Source: Cerasicoccus maritimus
GTDB taxonomy: Bacteria; Verrucomicrobiota; Verrucomicrobiia; Opitutales; Cerasicoccaceae
Direction of reading: 5' to 3'
DNA length: 64,000 bases
NCBI GenBank assembly: GCA_031296935.1
Contig: JAVDPD010000026.1
Location: 1-64,000 of the forward strand
The position numbers and the translations under genes are program-made. Of this stretch, positions 34,666 through 44,137 are shown piece after piece. Position 1 is the first letter of the stretch; every line of letters starts with the position of its first letter. The notes beneath the pieces are model-generated. The model saw only the letters and a list, made by a program, of their open reading frames with translations, made no database searches and was not told where the DNA came from.

Positions 34666-35010
34666 TTAATGGTCGGAGAAGGCTTTGCCGTAGCGCGAAA
34701 AATCGGTTTCCGGCACGTCAAAAGTGGTGTCTTGCGCCTCAAAAATGCTGGGTTGAGTGACGCTGGGAAACTTTATGTCGCCGCTCAGGGAATCAAGTTC
34801 AACGCTGGATTGCGTCTTGGTCTGCGACTCAGCCTGGAGAGCCTGAATGGCGAGTGGTGGTGCGAACTCAGCCAGCCAGGTATTCGCGTAGGTTTGATCG
34901 GTAGGAGAAGCGATCAGGTAGCCATTGTTGTAGAGAGCATAGAGAGGAGACGCACAAGCAAATGACAGCGCCAATAAGGCCACTCGACTCATCGCGTTTT
35001 TCAAAAGCAT
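34666..35010 (-). CDS. Small exported hypothetical protein
   Basis: 114 residues from the ATG at 35008-35010, or 108 from the ATG at 34990-34992, which begins MSRVALLALSFACASPLYAL, a clear signal peptide. The mature part is 85 polar residues without a recognisable domain (TWLAEFAPPLAIQALQAESQ). It stands alone between the TerB-like gene and the divergent yicC. Confidence 0.55.
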   Translation of the reverse strand: MLLKNAMSRVALLALSFACASPLYALYNNGYLIASPTDQTYANTWLAEFAPPLAIQALQAESQTKTQSSVELDSLSGDIKFPSVTQPSIFEAQDTTFDVPETDFSRYGKAFSDH

Positions 35011-35100
35011 ATATGTATTTCTAGCAAAAGTTTTCCTTCACGCAATGCAAAATACGCGTTCCTCCTTGCGCTGAGGATTAGAGACCCTACGGTATGGCGC

Positions 35101-35961
35101 ATGAACTCAATGACTGGTTACGGGCGCGCACAGGTAGAATGCCTCGGGCGTCTGGTGTCTCTGGAGATTTCCTCAGTTAATCGACGCAACCTTGAGCTGA
35201 CCTCGTCGCTGCCCAGGGAATGGCAGGGCATGGAGCGCGTTATCGCCGAGCAAGTGCGCGCGCGGTTTGCACGCGGCAAATTCCACGTGCAGTTGCAATT
35301 GCGTTCGATCAGCGGTCCCGAAACAGAGTGGGACGCCAACGCCATTCAACAGCGTTTCAAGGAGTTGCAGAAAATCGCGGGTGGCAGCCTTGATGCCGAC
35401 GCCAGTTTCTGGCTCCGTCTGGCCGCCTACACGCAGGAAAATCAGGCTGATATCGACTGGGAGGATGCCTGGAACATTATCTCCGGGTCGCTGAGCGAAG
35501 CCCTCGATTCGCTGGCCAATATGCGTGCGGTGGAAGGCCAGGCTATGGCCTATGATATACGCGCCCGCCTCGAGCAAATGGAAGCTTGGCGCACAGAGAT
35601 TTCCGGCCTATCGGGCAAGTCGGTCGACTACTACCGCGAGACGCTTATGGAACGTCTGAAAAAGGCTGGTTTAGAGTTGGAAATTGAAGACGAGCGTGTG
35701 CTCAAGGAAATTGCTATTTTCGCGGATCGTTGTGACGTGGAGGAGGAATTAACTCGTCTATCCAGTCACCTGATGCAGTTTCAGGAGGCGCTCAAAAGCA
35801 GCGAGCCGGTGGGCCGTAAGCTGGATTTTATGTGCCAGGAAATCAACCGCGAGGTCAACACTATCGGCAGCAAAGCCAATAACCTGGAAATTACGCGTCT
35901 GGTCATCGAATGCAAGAATGAGCTGGAGCGCATCCGGGAGCAGGTTCAAAACATAGAATAA
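35101..35961 (+). CDS. yicC: YicC family endoribonuclease
   Basis: 286 residues. The N-terminal signature is MNSMTGYGRAQVECLGRLVS with the EISSVNRRNLELT segment, and the C-terminal half ends in the conserved DVEEELTRLSSHLMQFQEAL, KLDFMCQEINREVNTIGSKA and TRLVIECKNELERIREQVQN. YicC/YloC proteins are metal-dependent endoribonucleases. Length is typical. Often placed next to gmk in other bacteria, here it is followed after 5 bp by the CrtI-like gene. Confidence 0.95.
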   Translation: MNSMTGYGRAQVECLGRLVSLEISSVNRRNLELTSSLPREWQGMERVIAEQVRARFARGKFHVQLQLRSISGPETEWDANAIQQRFKELQKIAGGSLDADASFWLRLAAYTQENQADIDWEDAWNIISGSLSEALDSLANMRAVEGQAMAYDIRARLEQMEAWRTEISGLSGKSVDYYRETLMERLKKAGLELEIEDERVLKEIAIFADRCDVEEELTRLSSHLMQFQEALKSSEPVGRKLDFMCQEINREVNTIGSKANNLEITRLVIECKNELERIREQVQNIE

Positions 35962-35966
35962 CGCCG

Positions 35967-37436
35967 ATGACCAGTCCGGTAATCGTCGTAGGTGGTGGAT
36001 TAGGTGGGCTCAGCGCCGCGATATGCCTAGCGCATGCTGGGAAGAAGGTTACACTCTTGGAGCAGCACGACCGCCTCGGTGGTAAGTGTAATCTACGGGA
36101 GTGGGAGGGGTTCCAATTCGATACCGGGCCCTCACTACTCACGATGCCTTTCGTGCTCGATGAGCTCTTTGCCAAAGTCGGTCGCCGCCGTGAGGATTAC
36201 TTGGAATTTACCCGCGTCACTCCAGCCTGCCGTTACTTTTTTACGAATGGTAAGACCTTTGATGCACCGGGCTCGCTGGAGACTTTTCGCGATGCCGTGG
36301 CGCAGGATTATCCACAGGACGTAGTTGGTTTCGACCGTTTCATGAAGTATTGCCGCGACCTGTGGGAGGTCAGCGGTCCGCTTTTTTTATTTAACCGTCT
36401 GGAGCCCGGACTGGTAACGAAGATTCGCCCCAAGCATGCCTTGGCCGGGCTTGCCGCAATGCGGCCTTGGACACTGCGTCAGGCCGTAGAGCACTACTTC
36501 AAGGCGCCGGAGCTGCGGCAGTTGTTCTCGCGCTATGCGACTTACAATGGATCAGATCCGTGGCGCACGCCAGCAACCTTCAACGTGATTAGTTACGTGG
36601 AGATGACCTTCGGCTCGTGGCATATACAGGGCGGCATTTACAAACTCGTGGAGGCGCTTGCGCAGGTCGCTGGAGAGCTGGGCGTTGATGTGCGCGCTGG
36701 AGTCGGCGTGGACGCTCTTCGTTTCACTCAAGGGCGCGTGGCGGGTGTTCGCTTGGTCGATGGGCGTGAGTTGGATGCAGAACGCGTCGTCGTCAATGCT
36801 GACGGTGTAACTGCTCTGACAGGGCCGTTGTTTCGCGAGCATCCCAAGGCCCTGAAGTGGAAGGCGAAATGGGAGCAGAGGGAGGCTTCAAGTAGTGGCG
36901 GTGTGCAGCTTTTGGCCATCGATGGAGAATGCGAGGCGCTGGCTTGCCACAACATTTTTTTTAACGAAAACTACCGCCAGGAGTTTACGGATCTTTTTGA
37001 GGCACCGCAGCCATTACGTGATCCGACGATTTACGTCGCCGCGCCGTGCAAAATTGATCCCAGTCAAGCGCCCAAAGGCAAGGAAGCTTGGTTTGTGTTG
37101 GTCAATGCGCCTGACACTCAAAGCTCGCCGGGATGGCCAGGTGATTACGATGCCCATGTGCGTCAGCGCCTGGCCGAGCGCCTGCCATGGTTCCATGAGA
37201 ATCGGGTGATTTGGAGTGAAAGCCTGCCGCCGAGTTATTTACGCGATACCTATGGCTCCTGGCGCGGTGCGATCTACGGGCCGTCCTCGAATAACCGTCG
37301 CGCGGCGTTTTTGCGTCTTCCGATCAGATGTCCGGCAAAGGGTGTTTTCTTTGCTGGTGGGTCCGCTCATCCGGGTGGCGGGATGCCCTTGGTGTTAACG
37401 AGTGGGCGATTAGCGGCGGAATTGGCCGCACGTTAA
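35967..37436 (+). CDS. CrtI/CrtN-type FAD-dependent desaturase
   Basis: The 489-residue protein has the dinucleotide-binding IVVGGGLGGLSAAICLAHAG near residue 6 with the VTLLEQHDRLGGKCN segment. The family's desaturase core includes FQFDTGPSLLTMPFVLDELF, FMKYCRDLWEVSGPLFLFNR and FSRYATYNGSDPWRTPATFN. The C-terminal FAD motif is GVFFAGGSAHPGGGMPLVLT. Phytoene or diapophytoene desaturases insert double bonds into carotenoid precursors in the membrane. The HpnE-like gene at the window end suggests squalene-derived C30 chemistry, but the substrate is not settled by sequence. It starts 5 bp after yicC. Confidence 0.85.
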   Translation: MTSPVIVVGGGLGGLSAAICLAHAGKKVTLLEQHDRLGGKCNLREWEGFQFDTGPSLLTMPFVLDELFAKVGRRREDYLEFTRVTPACRYFFTNGKTFDAPGSLETFRDAVAQDYPQDVVGFDRFMKYCRDLWEVSGPLFLFNRLEPGLVTKIRPKHALAGLAAMRPWTLRQAVEHYFKAPELRQLFSRYATYNGSDPWRTPATFNVISYVEMTFGSWHIQGGIYKLVEALAQVAGELGVDVRAGVGVDALRFTQGRVAGVRLVDGRELDAERVVVNADGVTALTGPLFREHPKALKWKAKWEQREASSSGGVQLLAIDGECEALACHNIFFNENYRQEFTDLFEAPQPLRDPTIYVAAPCKIDPSQAPKGKEAWFVLVNAPDTQSSPGWPGDYDAHVRQRLAERLPWFHENRVIWSESLPPSYLRDTYGSWRGAIYGPSSNNRRAAFLRLPIRCPAKGVFFAGGSAHPGGGMPLVLTSGRLAAELAAR

Positions 37437-37444
37437 GTATGTGC

Positions 37445-37554
37445 GCGAGAAACCAATGAAGCTTGGCGGGGAAAAGCACTGCGGTAGGCATAAAGGAAAT
37501 TGGAAGAACGCAGCGTTGGCACACTTGATTATTCGGCCAGGTTAGATGGAAACT
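37445..37554. repeat. Foldback element family 2, partial copy
   Basis: This degenerate copy resembles the right-hand half of the element at 45090-45363. Shared runs are GCGAGAAACCAATGAAGCTT at the left (compare GCGAAAAACCAACGAAGCTG) and ATTCGGCCAGGTTAGATGGA at the right. It fills most of the gap between the CrtI-like gene and the convergent exported protein gene. Confidence 0.6.
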
Positions 37555-37560
37555 GCTTCG

Positions 37561-38166
37561 CTAGTTAATAAAGTACATGCTGGAGGCCATGCCCTTGGCC
37601 ATGTTGAAGAAGTTTTCAAAGCGCTCCTCTGGTGCTTCGATACGCAGCAGGTAGGTCGTACCGTCGAGCTGAGCCCAGTTTTCCTGCACGAAAATTCGCA
37701 TCGTTTCGCCATCAACTTCCCGCTTAATTATGTATTCGATGGTTACTGGTTTGGCTCCCAGAAAACGCAGTTTGGTTGGGGTGTTGTCATCGGTGGGGAG
37801 CGTAACGACTTCGAAGAACTCCTGTCGACGAATGGCACCTTCACTCAGTTTGCGCAGATACTTGCTAATGTTTCCTGGAGTGACACCGCCAGGGATGGCC
37901 GAATCAGGAAAAACCGTCAGGGAGAATTCGTGATTGGGCAGATAACGGTGTGTTAGCAGAAAAGATTCATTTTTCGGCTTGGTGATGGAAAAACCATCAT
38001 AGTAATCCAGTTGGATATCGCGCTCACCTTCCAAGCGGATGCGAGGCATCTCAATCGTTTCAAGCTTTTCGGTTACGATTTTTGCCTGTAGGGGAGATAT
38101 CTGAGCAGCCGGAAGCGCAAATGGCGTGGCAAAGGCTGCCAGGAATACGAAATGTCGCAGATACAT
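37561..38166 (-). CDS. Exported hypothetical protein at the end of the pilin operon
   Basis: 201 residues with a signal peptide (about 1-20, HFVFLAAFATPFALPAA). The mature part is an alpha/beta domain of unknown family (IQLDYYDGFSITKPKNESFL, HEFSLTVFPDSAIPGGVTPG, IEYIIKREVDGETMRIFVQE). It starts one base after the PilX-like gene stop (TGA-C-ATG), so it is part of the pilin operon and probably translationally coupled. It may assist the pilus-like structure or be a surface component. Confidence 0.7.
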   Translation of the reverse strand: MYLRHFVFLAAFATPFALPAAQISPLQAKIVTEKLETIEMPRIRLEGERDIQLDYYDGFSITKPKNESFLLTHRYLPNHEFSLTVFPDSAIPGGVTPGNISKYLRKLSEGAIRRQEFFEVVTLPTDDNTPTKLRFLGAKPVTIEYIIKREVDGETMRIFVQENWAQLDGTTYLLRIEAPEERFENFFNMAKGMASSMYFIN

Positions 38167-38167
38167 G

Positions 38168-40402
38168 TCAGACGCCGCTGGAAAGGTTGGTTTTTATCTC
38201 GGCTACGGCATCTTCGTATTCCTCAGCCGTAAGGTCACGGTAGTCGCGACCACGGTAGGTGCGGGTGCTCGGAGTGCCGGGAGGGTAATAGCCTTCTCCG
38301 AGTTTGTCGTGGAAACCCCAATTGCGGTTTGGGGCGCTGTAGACATCGCCTTTGCCCCAACGTTCATTGGCAACCTCACTCTCAAACAGGGCCACAATCG
38401 AGCCACGAATCCGCAACGTTTTACCGCCCCAGTTTTCGAGGAAGCGTGGGAAGTTCTCCACGCCACCGCTGTAGGAATTGGAACCAGTTTTACCTGAGGG
38501 AACGATGCCCGCCAAAATGGCGGCGGACACTTCGGTGAAGCTGGAAGCCACACGGTTACTCATGCTCTTGGCGCTGTCAGCATCGTCCCAGTTCGTGCTC
38601 AGGAAGGTGATGGCGTCGGCGATTAATGCCGAAGGGGCTTCACCGTCAGCAGTCGCGAAGTCGCTATCGGAATCGGGCTCAGTAGGTGAGCCGGTATTGG
38701 AGTCGCCATCTGCATTGTAATTACCATCTATGTACATGGCTTGGTTGGTGGCGAAGCTGGTGCCGTAGATGCCCTCGCTTTGGGCGTAGGTGGGATTTGG
38801 TATCTCCTCGGCGTTGGTAATTTTCACGCCCCAGCCATCAATGGCTGGGTTGACATTGTCTTCGCGGGTGGAGCTGGAGCTTTGCTGGGGAAATTCTACG
38901 TAAACGACTCCATTCCACCAATCACTGGGGGAGCCACCTGAGTTGAAGTCGTCCGAGTCATTGTTGTCGACCAGATCCTTCAGCGCGCCAACGTCAAGCT
39001 CGACAGTATTGATTTCGGAGCCTTGACGCTTGTCATATAGGCCGGAGGTAACGGTTTCGGAGCTGCCACTGCCGGTGCTCGCATAGTTTTCCACCGTGAC
39101 GAAGCTGGACTTGGCTTCGATGGTGACTTTTTGGGGATTGCCTGAGGCATCGTAGGTGAGGTTGCCATCGGAATCGCGCGAGTAGCTATACATCGTAACA
39201 CTGCCCGAGGAATCGACGGAGACCGTAAGCCCGGCCTTGTAAGCATATTTCTGCTTTTCGACTTCATTGAGGTCGACTGCGGCTGCATAGCCCTCTGGGT
39301 CTGAGGTTGCGTCTGGAATCGTAAGCGCGGATGCGGACAAGGTGGGCTGGATGAGCTGGTAGGCGTAGTTTAGAGAATCTTTGCTGCTGGTGGAGTCGTC
39401 GGTGTCTTCGACATACTGCATGACGCCCACCGGGTTTTGCTCGGAGACGCCATGGGCGTTGTTCATCAGATTGCCGTTGTAGAGTTGGCTGGAAAGAGTG
39501 GACCAGTTTTCGTCGTCGCTTTCGAGCCAGTCGCCGGAGTGTGCGTCGCGTGCCTCCTGACTCCAACTGCTGTCTTCTTTCATCGAGATGTAATCGCCGT
39601 CGCGGTTGGTGAATTTAACTGAGCCACTGCTGTTGCCCTGGCCGGATTCGCTGCGTCGACCGTGGTTGATCTCACCGGCGGAGGTGACTTTTTCGTGGAA
39701 GGTCAACCCGCTGTTGGATTGAAGATACATGTCGCCATTGGCATGGACATTGCCGTATATATTCATGCTAGGGCCGGGGGCGATTTCCATGGGCAAGTTG
39801 TAGAAAATCGCATGTGCAAAAAGCGGTGCATCTCGCACTTCGAGGAGTTGACGGGTGTAGGCGGTGGAGCCGTCGGACCAGCCTTTGCGTGAAACTGTGG
39901 CTTTAGCCAGGATTTCAATACCGCGAACGAAAGACATCGTGCCCGCTAGCGGATCGTTTTCGTTGCCCGGGACGGTTGGGTCGATGAAACGCCAGTCTCC
40001 GGGGGGGACTGGGCCGCCAATCACCTCAACTGGTTGGGTGTTGAACGCATTGCTCGACGTATACATCAGTACATCTGGATTGACGAGGTTGGTGTTGGGA
40101 TTGTTTTCGTCGCCGATGTAGCGGCTGATGAACTCCGTGGGCACACCAAGAGGATTGTTTTGCGGCGCCAATTCATCCTCTGGAAAGGCGACCCGGGTGT
40201 CGAAGCGATATTGAAGCTCTGCGAAACTGGCCTGAAGCAGGGTTTCTGCGGCCAGTCGCGCCTCGTGATACATGTTGGCGCGTTTGTTAAGCGATGATTC
40301 GTGGCGAACCAAGCGCAGCGCCGAAAACACGATGGCGCCCAGTGCGGTGGCGATGATCAACACCAGCATGATGCTGTTGCCGCGGCGAGATTGAATTTTC
40401 AT
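38168..40402 (-). CDS. Very long PilX-like pseudopilin/minor pilin
   Basis: 744 residues from the ATG at 40400-40402. The N-terminus is short and basic with a hydrophobic helix (RRGNSIMLVLIIATALGAIV, about 6-25) and lacks the canonical GFTLxE prepilin motif, as PilX-type proteins often do. The rest is a large exported body, rich in Ser, Asp, Asn and Gly, with beta-helix-like stretches (HANGDMYLQSNSGLTFHEKV, NIYGNVHANGD) and Ser/Asp/Glu-rich linkers. Third gene of the pilV-pilW-pilX-like operon. Much larger than canonical PilX (about 200 residues), so it may be the tip or adhesive component. Confidence 0.65.
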   Translation of the reverse strand: MKIQSRRGNSIMLVLIIATALGAIVFSALRLVRHESSLNKRANMYHEARLAAETLLQASFAELQYRFDTRVAFPEDELAPQNNPLGVPTEFISRYIGDENNPNTNLVNPDVLMYTSSNAFNTQPVEVIGGPVPPGDWRFIDPTVPGNENDPLAGTMSFVRGIEILAKATVSRKGWSDGSTAYTRQLLEVRDAPLFAHAIFYNLPMEIAPGPSMNIYGNVHANGDMYLQSNSGLTFHEKVTSAGEINHGRRSESGQGNSSGSVKFTNRDGDYISMKEDSSWSQEARDAHSGDWLESDDENWSTLSSQLYNGNLMNNAHGVSEQNPVGVMQYVEDTDDSTSSKDSLNYAYQLIQPTLSASALTIPDATSDPEGYAAAVDLNEVEKQKYAYKAGLTVSVDSSGSVTMYSYSRDSDGNLTYDASGNPQKVTIEAKSSFVTVENYASTGSGSSETVTSGLYDKRQGSEINTVELDVGALKDLVDNNDSDDFNSGGSPSDWWNGVVYVEFPQQSSSSTREDNVNPAIDGWGVKITNAEEIPNPTYAQSEGIYGTSFATNQAMYIDGNYNADGDSNTGSPTEPDSDSDFATADGEAPSALIADAITFLSTNWDDADSAKSMSNRVASSFTEVSAAILAGIVPSGKTGSNSYSGGVENFPRFLENWGGKTLRIRGSIVALFESEVANERWGKGDVYSAPNRNWGFHDKLGEGYYPPGTPSTRTYRGRDYRDLTAEEYEDAVAEIKTNLSSGV

Positions 40403-40406
40403 GTGA

Positions 40407-41096
40407 TTACCCCCTTGGTGAGATCGAAAGATTGTAGGTGTTGGTGACTTCCTGGGCGTTGTTGCCGTGTAGAATTTCACCATTCACAACCGTAATTTTG
40501 CCTTGCTGATAGTTGGTGAAGAGTCGACCGTCAGCAACTCCACGGGAGAGCTCCACAACCACCTGGTAATCGCCCTCATCGTTTGGCGCAATAGAAGCGA
40601 GTAATTCTTCCAGGGTGTTGTCGCTGGCGTTAACGTAGTTGCTGGCCGAGGTTGCTTTCCACTCGATGCGGTAGACTGGGCCCACACCAGAATCGTCGTC
40701 GCTGACCGTACGGAAGTATATGGCGGCGCTGGTGTAGTGTTCGGGAGAGTCGGTATCAGGGTAGGGTTCGGTGGTAATGAGCACTAGGCAGTCGCCGCTT
40801 TGGCCGTCGTCGCGGCGGTCGCTGCCGGTATCACGGTCTTCGGTGGCGAAACTGCTGTAAATGACGGCTGCATTGGAAGAGCGTGCTTCTGCGGCTAGAC
40901 GCATGGTGAAGCTGCGTACGTCCTCGGAGATCGCGGCTTTCTCAGTGCCCCAAAATATGCCGCGTGCCACATCGAGCATGAAGCCAATCAGGCCAGCAGA
41001 CAGCAGCGAGACGACTACCAAAGCGATCAGAAGCTCTGTCAATGTGAAGCCAGCTCTACTGGACTGGCGGTAAAAAGTTGATTGGCTTGTATTCAT
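40407..41096 (-). CDS. Prepilin-type N-terminal cleavage/methylation protein (PilW-like)
   Basis: 229 residues with a classical type III leader SSRAGFTLTELLIALVVVSL: cleavage after Gly, Phe as first mature residue and Glu at mature position 5. The rest is a soluble globular pilin head with no conserved pair of cysteines. It sits 4 bp upstream of the PilX-like gene and 6 bp downstream of the PilV-like gene. Substrate for the prepilin peptidase at 23955-24986. Predicted component of a type IV pilus or type II secretion pseudopilus tip complex. Confidence 0.85.
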   Translation of the reverse strand: MNTSQSTFYRQSSRAGFTLTELLIALVVVSLLSAGLIGFMLDVARGIFWGTEKAAISEDVRSFTMRLAAEARSSNAAVIYSSFATEDRDTGSDRRDDGQSGDCLVLITTEPYPDTDSPEHYTSAAIYFRTVSDDDSGVGPVYRIEWKATSASNYVNASDNTLEELLASIAPNDEGDYQVVVELSRGVADGRLFTNYQQGKITVVNGEILHGNNAQEVTNTYNLSISPRG

Positions 41097-41102
41097 GAGA
41101 AA

Positions 41103-41621
41103 TTAGTAGGTGGCGACTTTGGCGCAGCTAAAGCCACGCACATCGCCGGTATAGACCTTGTGACTGGTCGGGTGCTCCCAAGAGTAATCTACTTGAAACC
41201 AATAGCCATCGAAGTCCGTGGCGTCTTCGATGGTGATGTTTACGGTTACTGGGAGCTCTTTTTTCGCTTCTCCGTCAGCACTGGAAATAATCGGCACCGT
41301 AATTTCGGTATCCTGACCGCGCACGATGTCAATGGACTCCCCAAAGCCGATCATAAAGGTATGGTATGCCTTGCCACTGGTATTAGTGGGGGGATCGGCC
41401 AGCGTGCTGGCCCCCGTGCTTTTTAATTGCTCAAGAAAACTGATGGCCACATTGAGCGACGCGGATTCGTAGAGGTTGTTCTCAGAATCGGCCCGGACAG
41501 TGAAGACGCCTGCAATGATTCCACCTGCCAGCACCACAAAAATGGTCATGGCAACCATGACTTCAGTCAGTGTCATGCCATGCGTGCGGTCGAGTGAGCT
41601 ATTTTGATGTGCGGGTTGCAT
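41103..41621 (-). CDS. Prepilin-type N-terminal cleavage/methylation protein (PilV-like)
   Basis: 172 residues from the ATG at 41619-41621. The prepilin motif is DRTHGMTLTEVMVAMTIFVV, with Gly before the cleavage point, Met at mature position 1 and Glu at position 5. The hydrophobic helix is followed by a small head domain (ITVPIISSADGEAKKELPVT, EDATDFDGYWFQVDYSWEHP). Probably the first gene of the operon; its upstream region (41622-41760) is AT-rich. Confidence 0.85.
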   Translation of the reverse strand: MQPAHQNSSLDRTHGMTLTEVMVAMTIFVVLAGGIIAGVFTVRADSENNLYESASLNVAISFLEQLKSTGASTLADPPTNTSGKAYHTFMIGFGESIDIVRGQDTEITVPIISSADGEAKKELPVTVNITIEDATDFDGYWFQVDYSWEHPTSHKVYTGDVRGFSCAKVATY

Positions 41622-41876
41622 AACTATTGGAATAATCACCATGATCGTGATTAATTTAATTAGGGTCAAATGGCAATGCAGATATGCGGACCTTTTACTC
41701 CTTTTTGGCAAACTCAATACGATATTTTTGCAGAAATCAGGAATTCTGCTCAGCCTATTAGTAAAACTGGCTTAGAAATATTCAAAGGAGGTGTGATTTC
41801 GAGATTGGCCTGATTTTTCTCGGGCTAGACTGGACATTGTCTGGAAATGCGCTTTTTCTGCCCAAAACATAACTGA

Positions 41877-43493
41877 ATGACTATGATGCGACGCTTTGCT
41901 ACTTTAATGAGTTTTGCCATTCTGGGCCTGCTTGGCACCAATGCCGCTTTAGCAGCCGGCGGGGGCCACGGATCGGCGGAACCCAGTAATTTTCCCACGC
42001 CGCTTTCCACCTACATGGATCAGGAGGAGGCAATGGCTCAGGAACAGGGCAAGGAGAGTCTTGGCTTAGTCGAAACCCTAAAGCACCGGGCGAAAGAAAA
42101 TCCGTTCAATGTTATTGCAACAGTGATTTTCCTACTCGCAGTGGCCCACACCTTCATGTGCGCCAAGTTCAACAAGATGGCTCATCATTATGAGCATGAG
42201 CATCAGGAGAACCTTAAAAAGGAAGGCAACAACTACTCTCCGGGTAAAGAGCCGGTCTCGTTCAAAGCCACGTTGTTTCACTTCTTGGGTGAAGTTGAGG
42301 CGATCTTTGGCATCTGGGTCGTGCCACTATTCCTGGCGATTGTTCTGGCTCCAGCACATGGTTGGAGCGATGCGGTTTCCTACATAGATTCCCGCAACTA
42401 TGTGGAGCCGATTTTTGTGGTGGTGATCATGGCAATCGCGTCGACTCGTCCGGTTGTTAAATTTGCCGAATCCTGCCTGCGGATTTTTGCTAATATCGGT
42501 AAGGGCACGCCGCTTGCATGGTGGTTATCAATCATGACGATTGCTCCGCTTTTAGGCTCGTTCATTACTGAGCCGGCTGCGATGACGATTGCGGCAATGC
42601 TGCTGGGGCAACAATTCTACAGCCTCAAGCCGTCGAAAAAACTTTGTTACGCCACCCTTGGTTTGCTCTTTGTCAACATCTCGGTCGGTGGCACGCTGAC
42701 TCACTTTGCGGCGCCGCCTGTATTGATGGTTGCTGTGCCTTGGGGCTACGATATGCCGTTCATGTTTACACACTTCGGTTGGCGTGCGATCTTAGGTATC
42801 CTGATCGCCAATTCGCTCTACTTTATGGTGTTCCGCAAGGAGCTGAATGAGCTGAAGCAAAAGGTGATTAAGCAGGACGATGATTCGACTGAGGAATCGG
42901 TGCCTGCCTGGGTTATTTTAGTCCACATGGGCTTTCTGGCGTGGACGGTCGTTACGCTGCATCATCCTCCGTTTTTCGTGGGCGCTTTCTTATTCTTCCT
43001 TGGTTTCACCAAGGCAACTCAGCACCACCAGTACGAGTTGAACATCAAGAGTCCCATGCTCGTGGGCTTCTTCCTGGCTGGTCTGGTGATTCATGGTGGA
43101 CTGCAGGGATGGTGGATTGCCCCCGTCCTCTCTAGCATGGGCGAAACAGCGCTCTTCTGCATGGCCACGGTTTTGACTGCGTTTAATGACAATGCGGCTA
43201 TTACTTTTCTTGCTTCGCAGGTGCCCGCCTTTAATCCCGTTGATGTCCATCATGGCGTCGCGATTGCTAAAGAGGGCGCGGAGCTCGCCTATGCGCAAAG
43301 TCTGCAATACGCAGTGCTGGCTGGCGCGGTCACTGGCGGCGGGTTGACGGTTATTGCGAACGCGCCGAACCCTGCTGGCCAAAGTATTTTGAATAAGTAT
43401 TTTGATGGCGGAATCAGCCCAATAGGCTTGCTTTGGGGTGCCCTGATTCCGACGCTAATCATGAGCGTTTGCTTTATTGTAATCCCTCACTAA
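41877..43493 (+). CDS. Na+/H+ antiporter family (PF07399-type) membrane protein
   Basis: 538 residues. An N-terminal signal-like hydrophobic segment (about 5-27) precedes a His-rich loop (HHYEHEHQE near 102-110) and about ten transmembrane helices. Family blocks are EVEAIFGIWVVPLFLAIVLA, ASTRPVVKFAESCLRIFANI, GSFITEPAAMTIAAMLLGQQ, LFVNISVGGTLTHFAAPPVL and VLTAFNDNAAITFLASQVP. The ITEPAAMT and FNDNAAIT segments suit ion-binding half-helices of IT-superfamily transporters. Predicted to exchange sodium for protons at the inner membrane. A terminator follows. Confidence 0.85.
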   Translation: MTMMRRFATLMSFAILGLLGTNAALAAGGGHGSAEPSNFPTPLSTYMDQEEAMAQEQGKESLGLVETLKHRAKENPFNVIATVIFLLAVAHTFMCAKFNKMAHHYEHEHQENLKKEGNNYSPGKEPVSFKATLFHFLGEVEAIFGIWVVPLFLAIVLAPAHGWSDAVSYIDSRNYVEPIFVVVIMAIASTRPVVKFAESCLRIFANIGKGTPLAWWLSIMTIAPLLGSFITEPAAMTIAAMLLGQQFYSLKPSKKLCYATLGLLFVNISVGGTLTHFAAPPVLMVAVPWGYDMPFMFTHFGWRAILGILIANSLYFMVFRKELNELKQKVIKQDDDSTEESVPAWVILVHMGFLAWTVVTLHHPPFFVGAFLFFLGFTKATQHHQYELNIKSPMLVGFFLAGLVIHGGLQGWWIAPVLSSMGETALFCMATVLTAFNDNAAITFLASQVPAFNPVDVHHGVAIAKEGAELAYAQSLQYAVLAGAVTGGGLTVIANAPNPAGQSILNKYFDGGISPIGLLWGALIPTLIMSVCFIVIPH

Positions 43494-43522
43494 GGTATTA
43501 CTTGAATTTCGTTAACAACACA

Positions 43523-43548
43523 AGGCGGCCTCGATGGGGCCGCCTTTC
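43523..43548 (+). terminator. Rho-independent terminator of the antiporter gene
   Basis: AGGCGGCC-TCGATG-GGCCGCCT with TTCT after it, 30 bp downstream of the stop. Confidence 0.8.
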
Positions 43549-44137
43549 TGTATGCGCGAATTACCGCTCAATGAGGTAGTATACGGCGCTCAGGTAAGAG
43601 CTTGAAACTCCGGGTTTCGGTAAAGAATTCTTCGTTGAGAGGGGAGCCATTGAGAGTAGGTGGAGTAACCTTGAGCAGGTGGGCTTCTGGGCGTTTAATG
43701 AAGGCGATGCCTTGGACCTCGCGAAACAGTCATGGCGCGTGTCCCATGTTCAAGATCATCTTAAAATGAGTGCTCATTGGTGCGCTTTGGAAATCAGTTG
43801 GCTCTTCTTCCGTGATGAACTGAAGGAGCAATTGTATTTTGATCCCAAAGTTGTGTAGAATAGCCACTGGAGAGCTCTTGACGCCTCACATTGCCATGCC
43901 TGTCGAAAGGTGTTATTCGTTGGTTGGGATGCTTCTTTTCCTTCGAGCCAGACGTAGGCGGCTTGTAGAGGGAGCAGGTCGCTAGCGACAAATAATGCAA
44001 AAAAATGTAGGGATTGATTAACCTTGGAATTCTATGGTCTGTAGATTTCTTGTCTGATAATTCGTGACTGAGGCAATATGTTTATCACGATTAGTGTCGA
44101 TGAACTATGCTGATATCAGTATCACGGGGTGGACAGA
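43549..44137. other. Intergenic region with a decayed minus-strand coding remnant
   Basis: No intact gene. On the minus strand, 43729-43568 stays open for 53 codons (LFREVQGIAFIKRPEAHLLK and onward, ending RRILPH) with coding-like codon choice but stops at both ends. It is probably the C-terminal stub of a lost gene. Nothing recognisable lies between 43740 and 44100 apart from AT-rich sequence that may hold the promoter of the NTPase gene. Confidence 0.4.
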
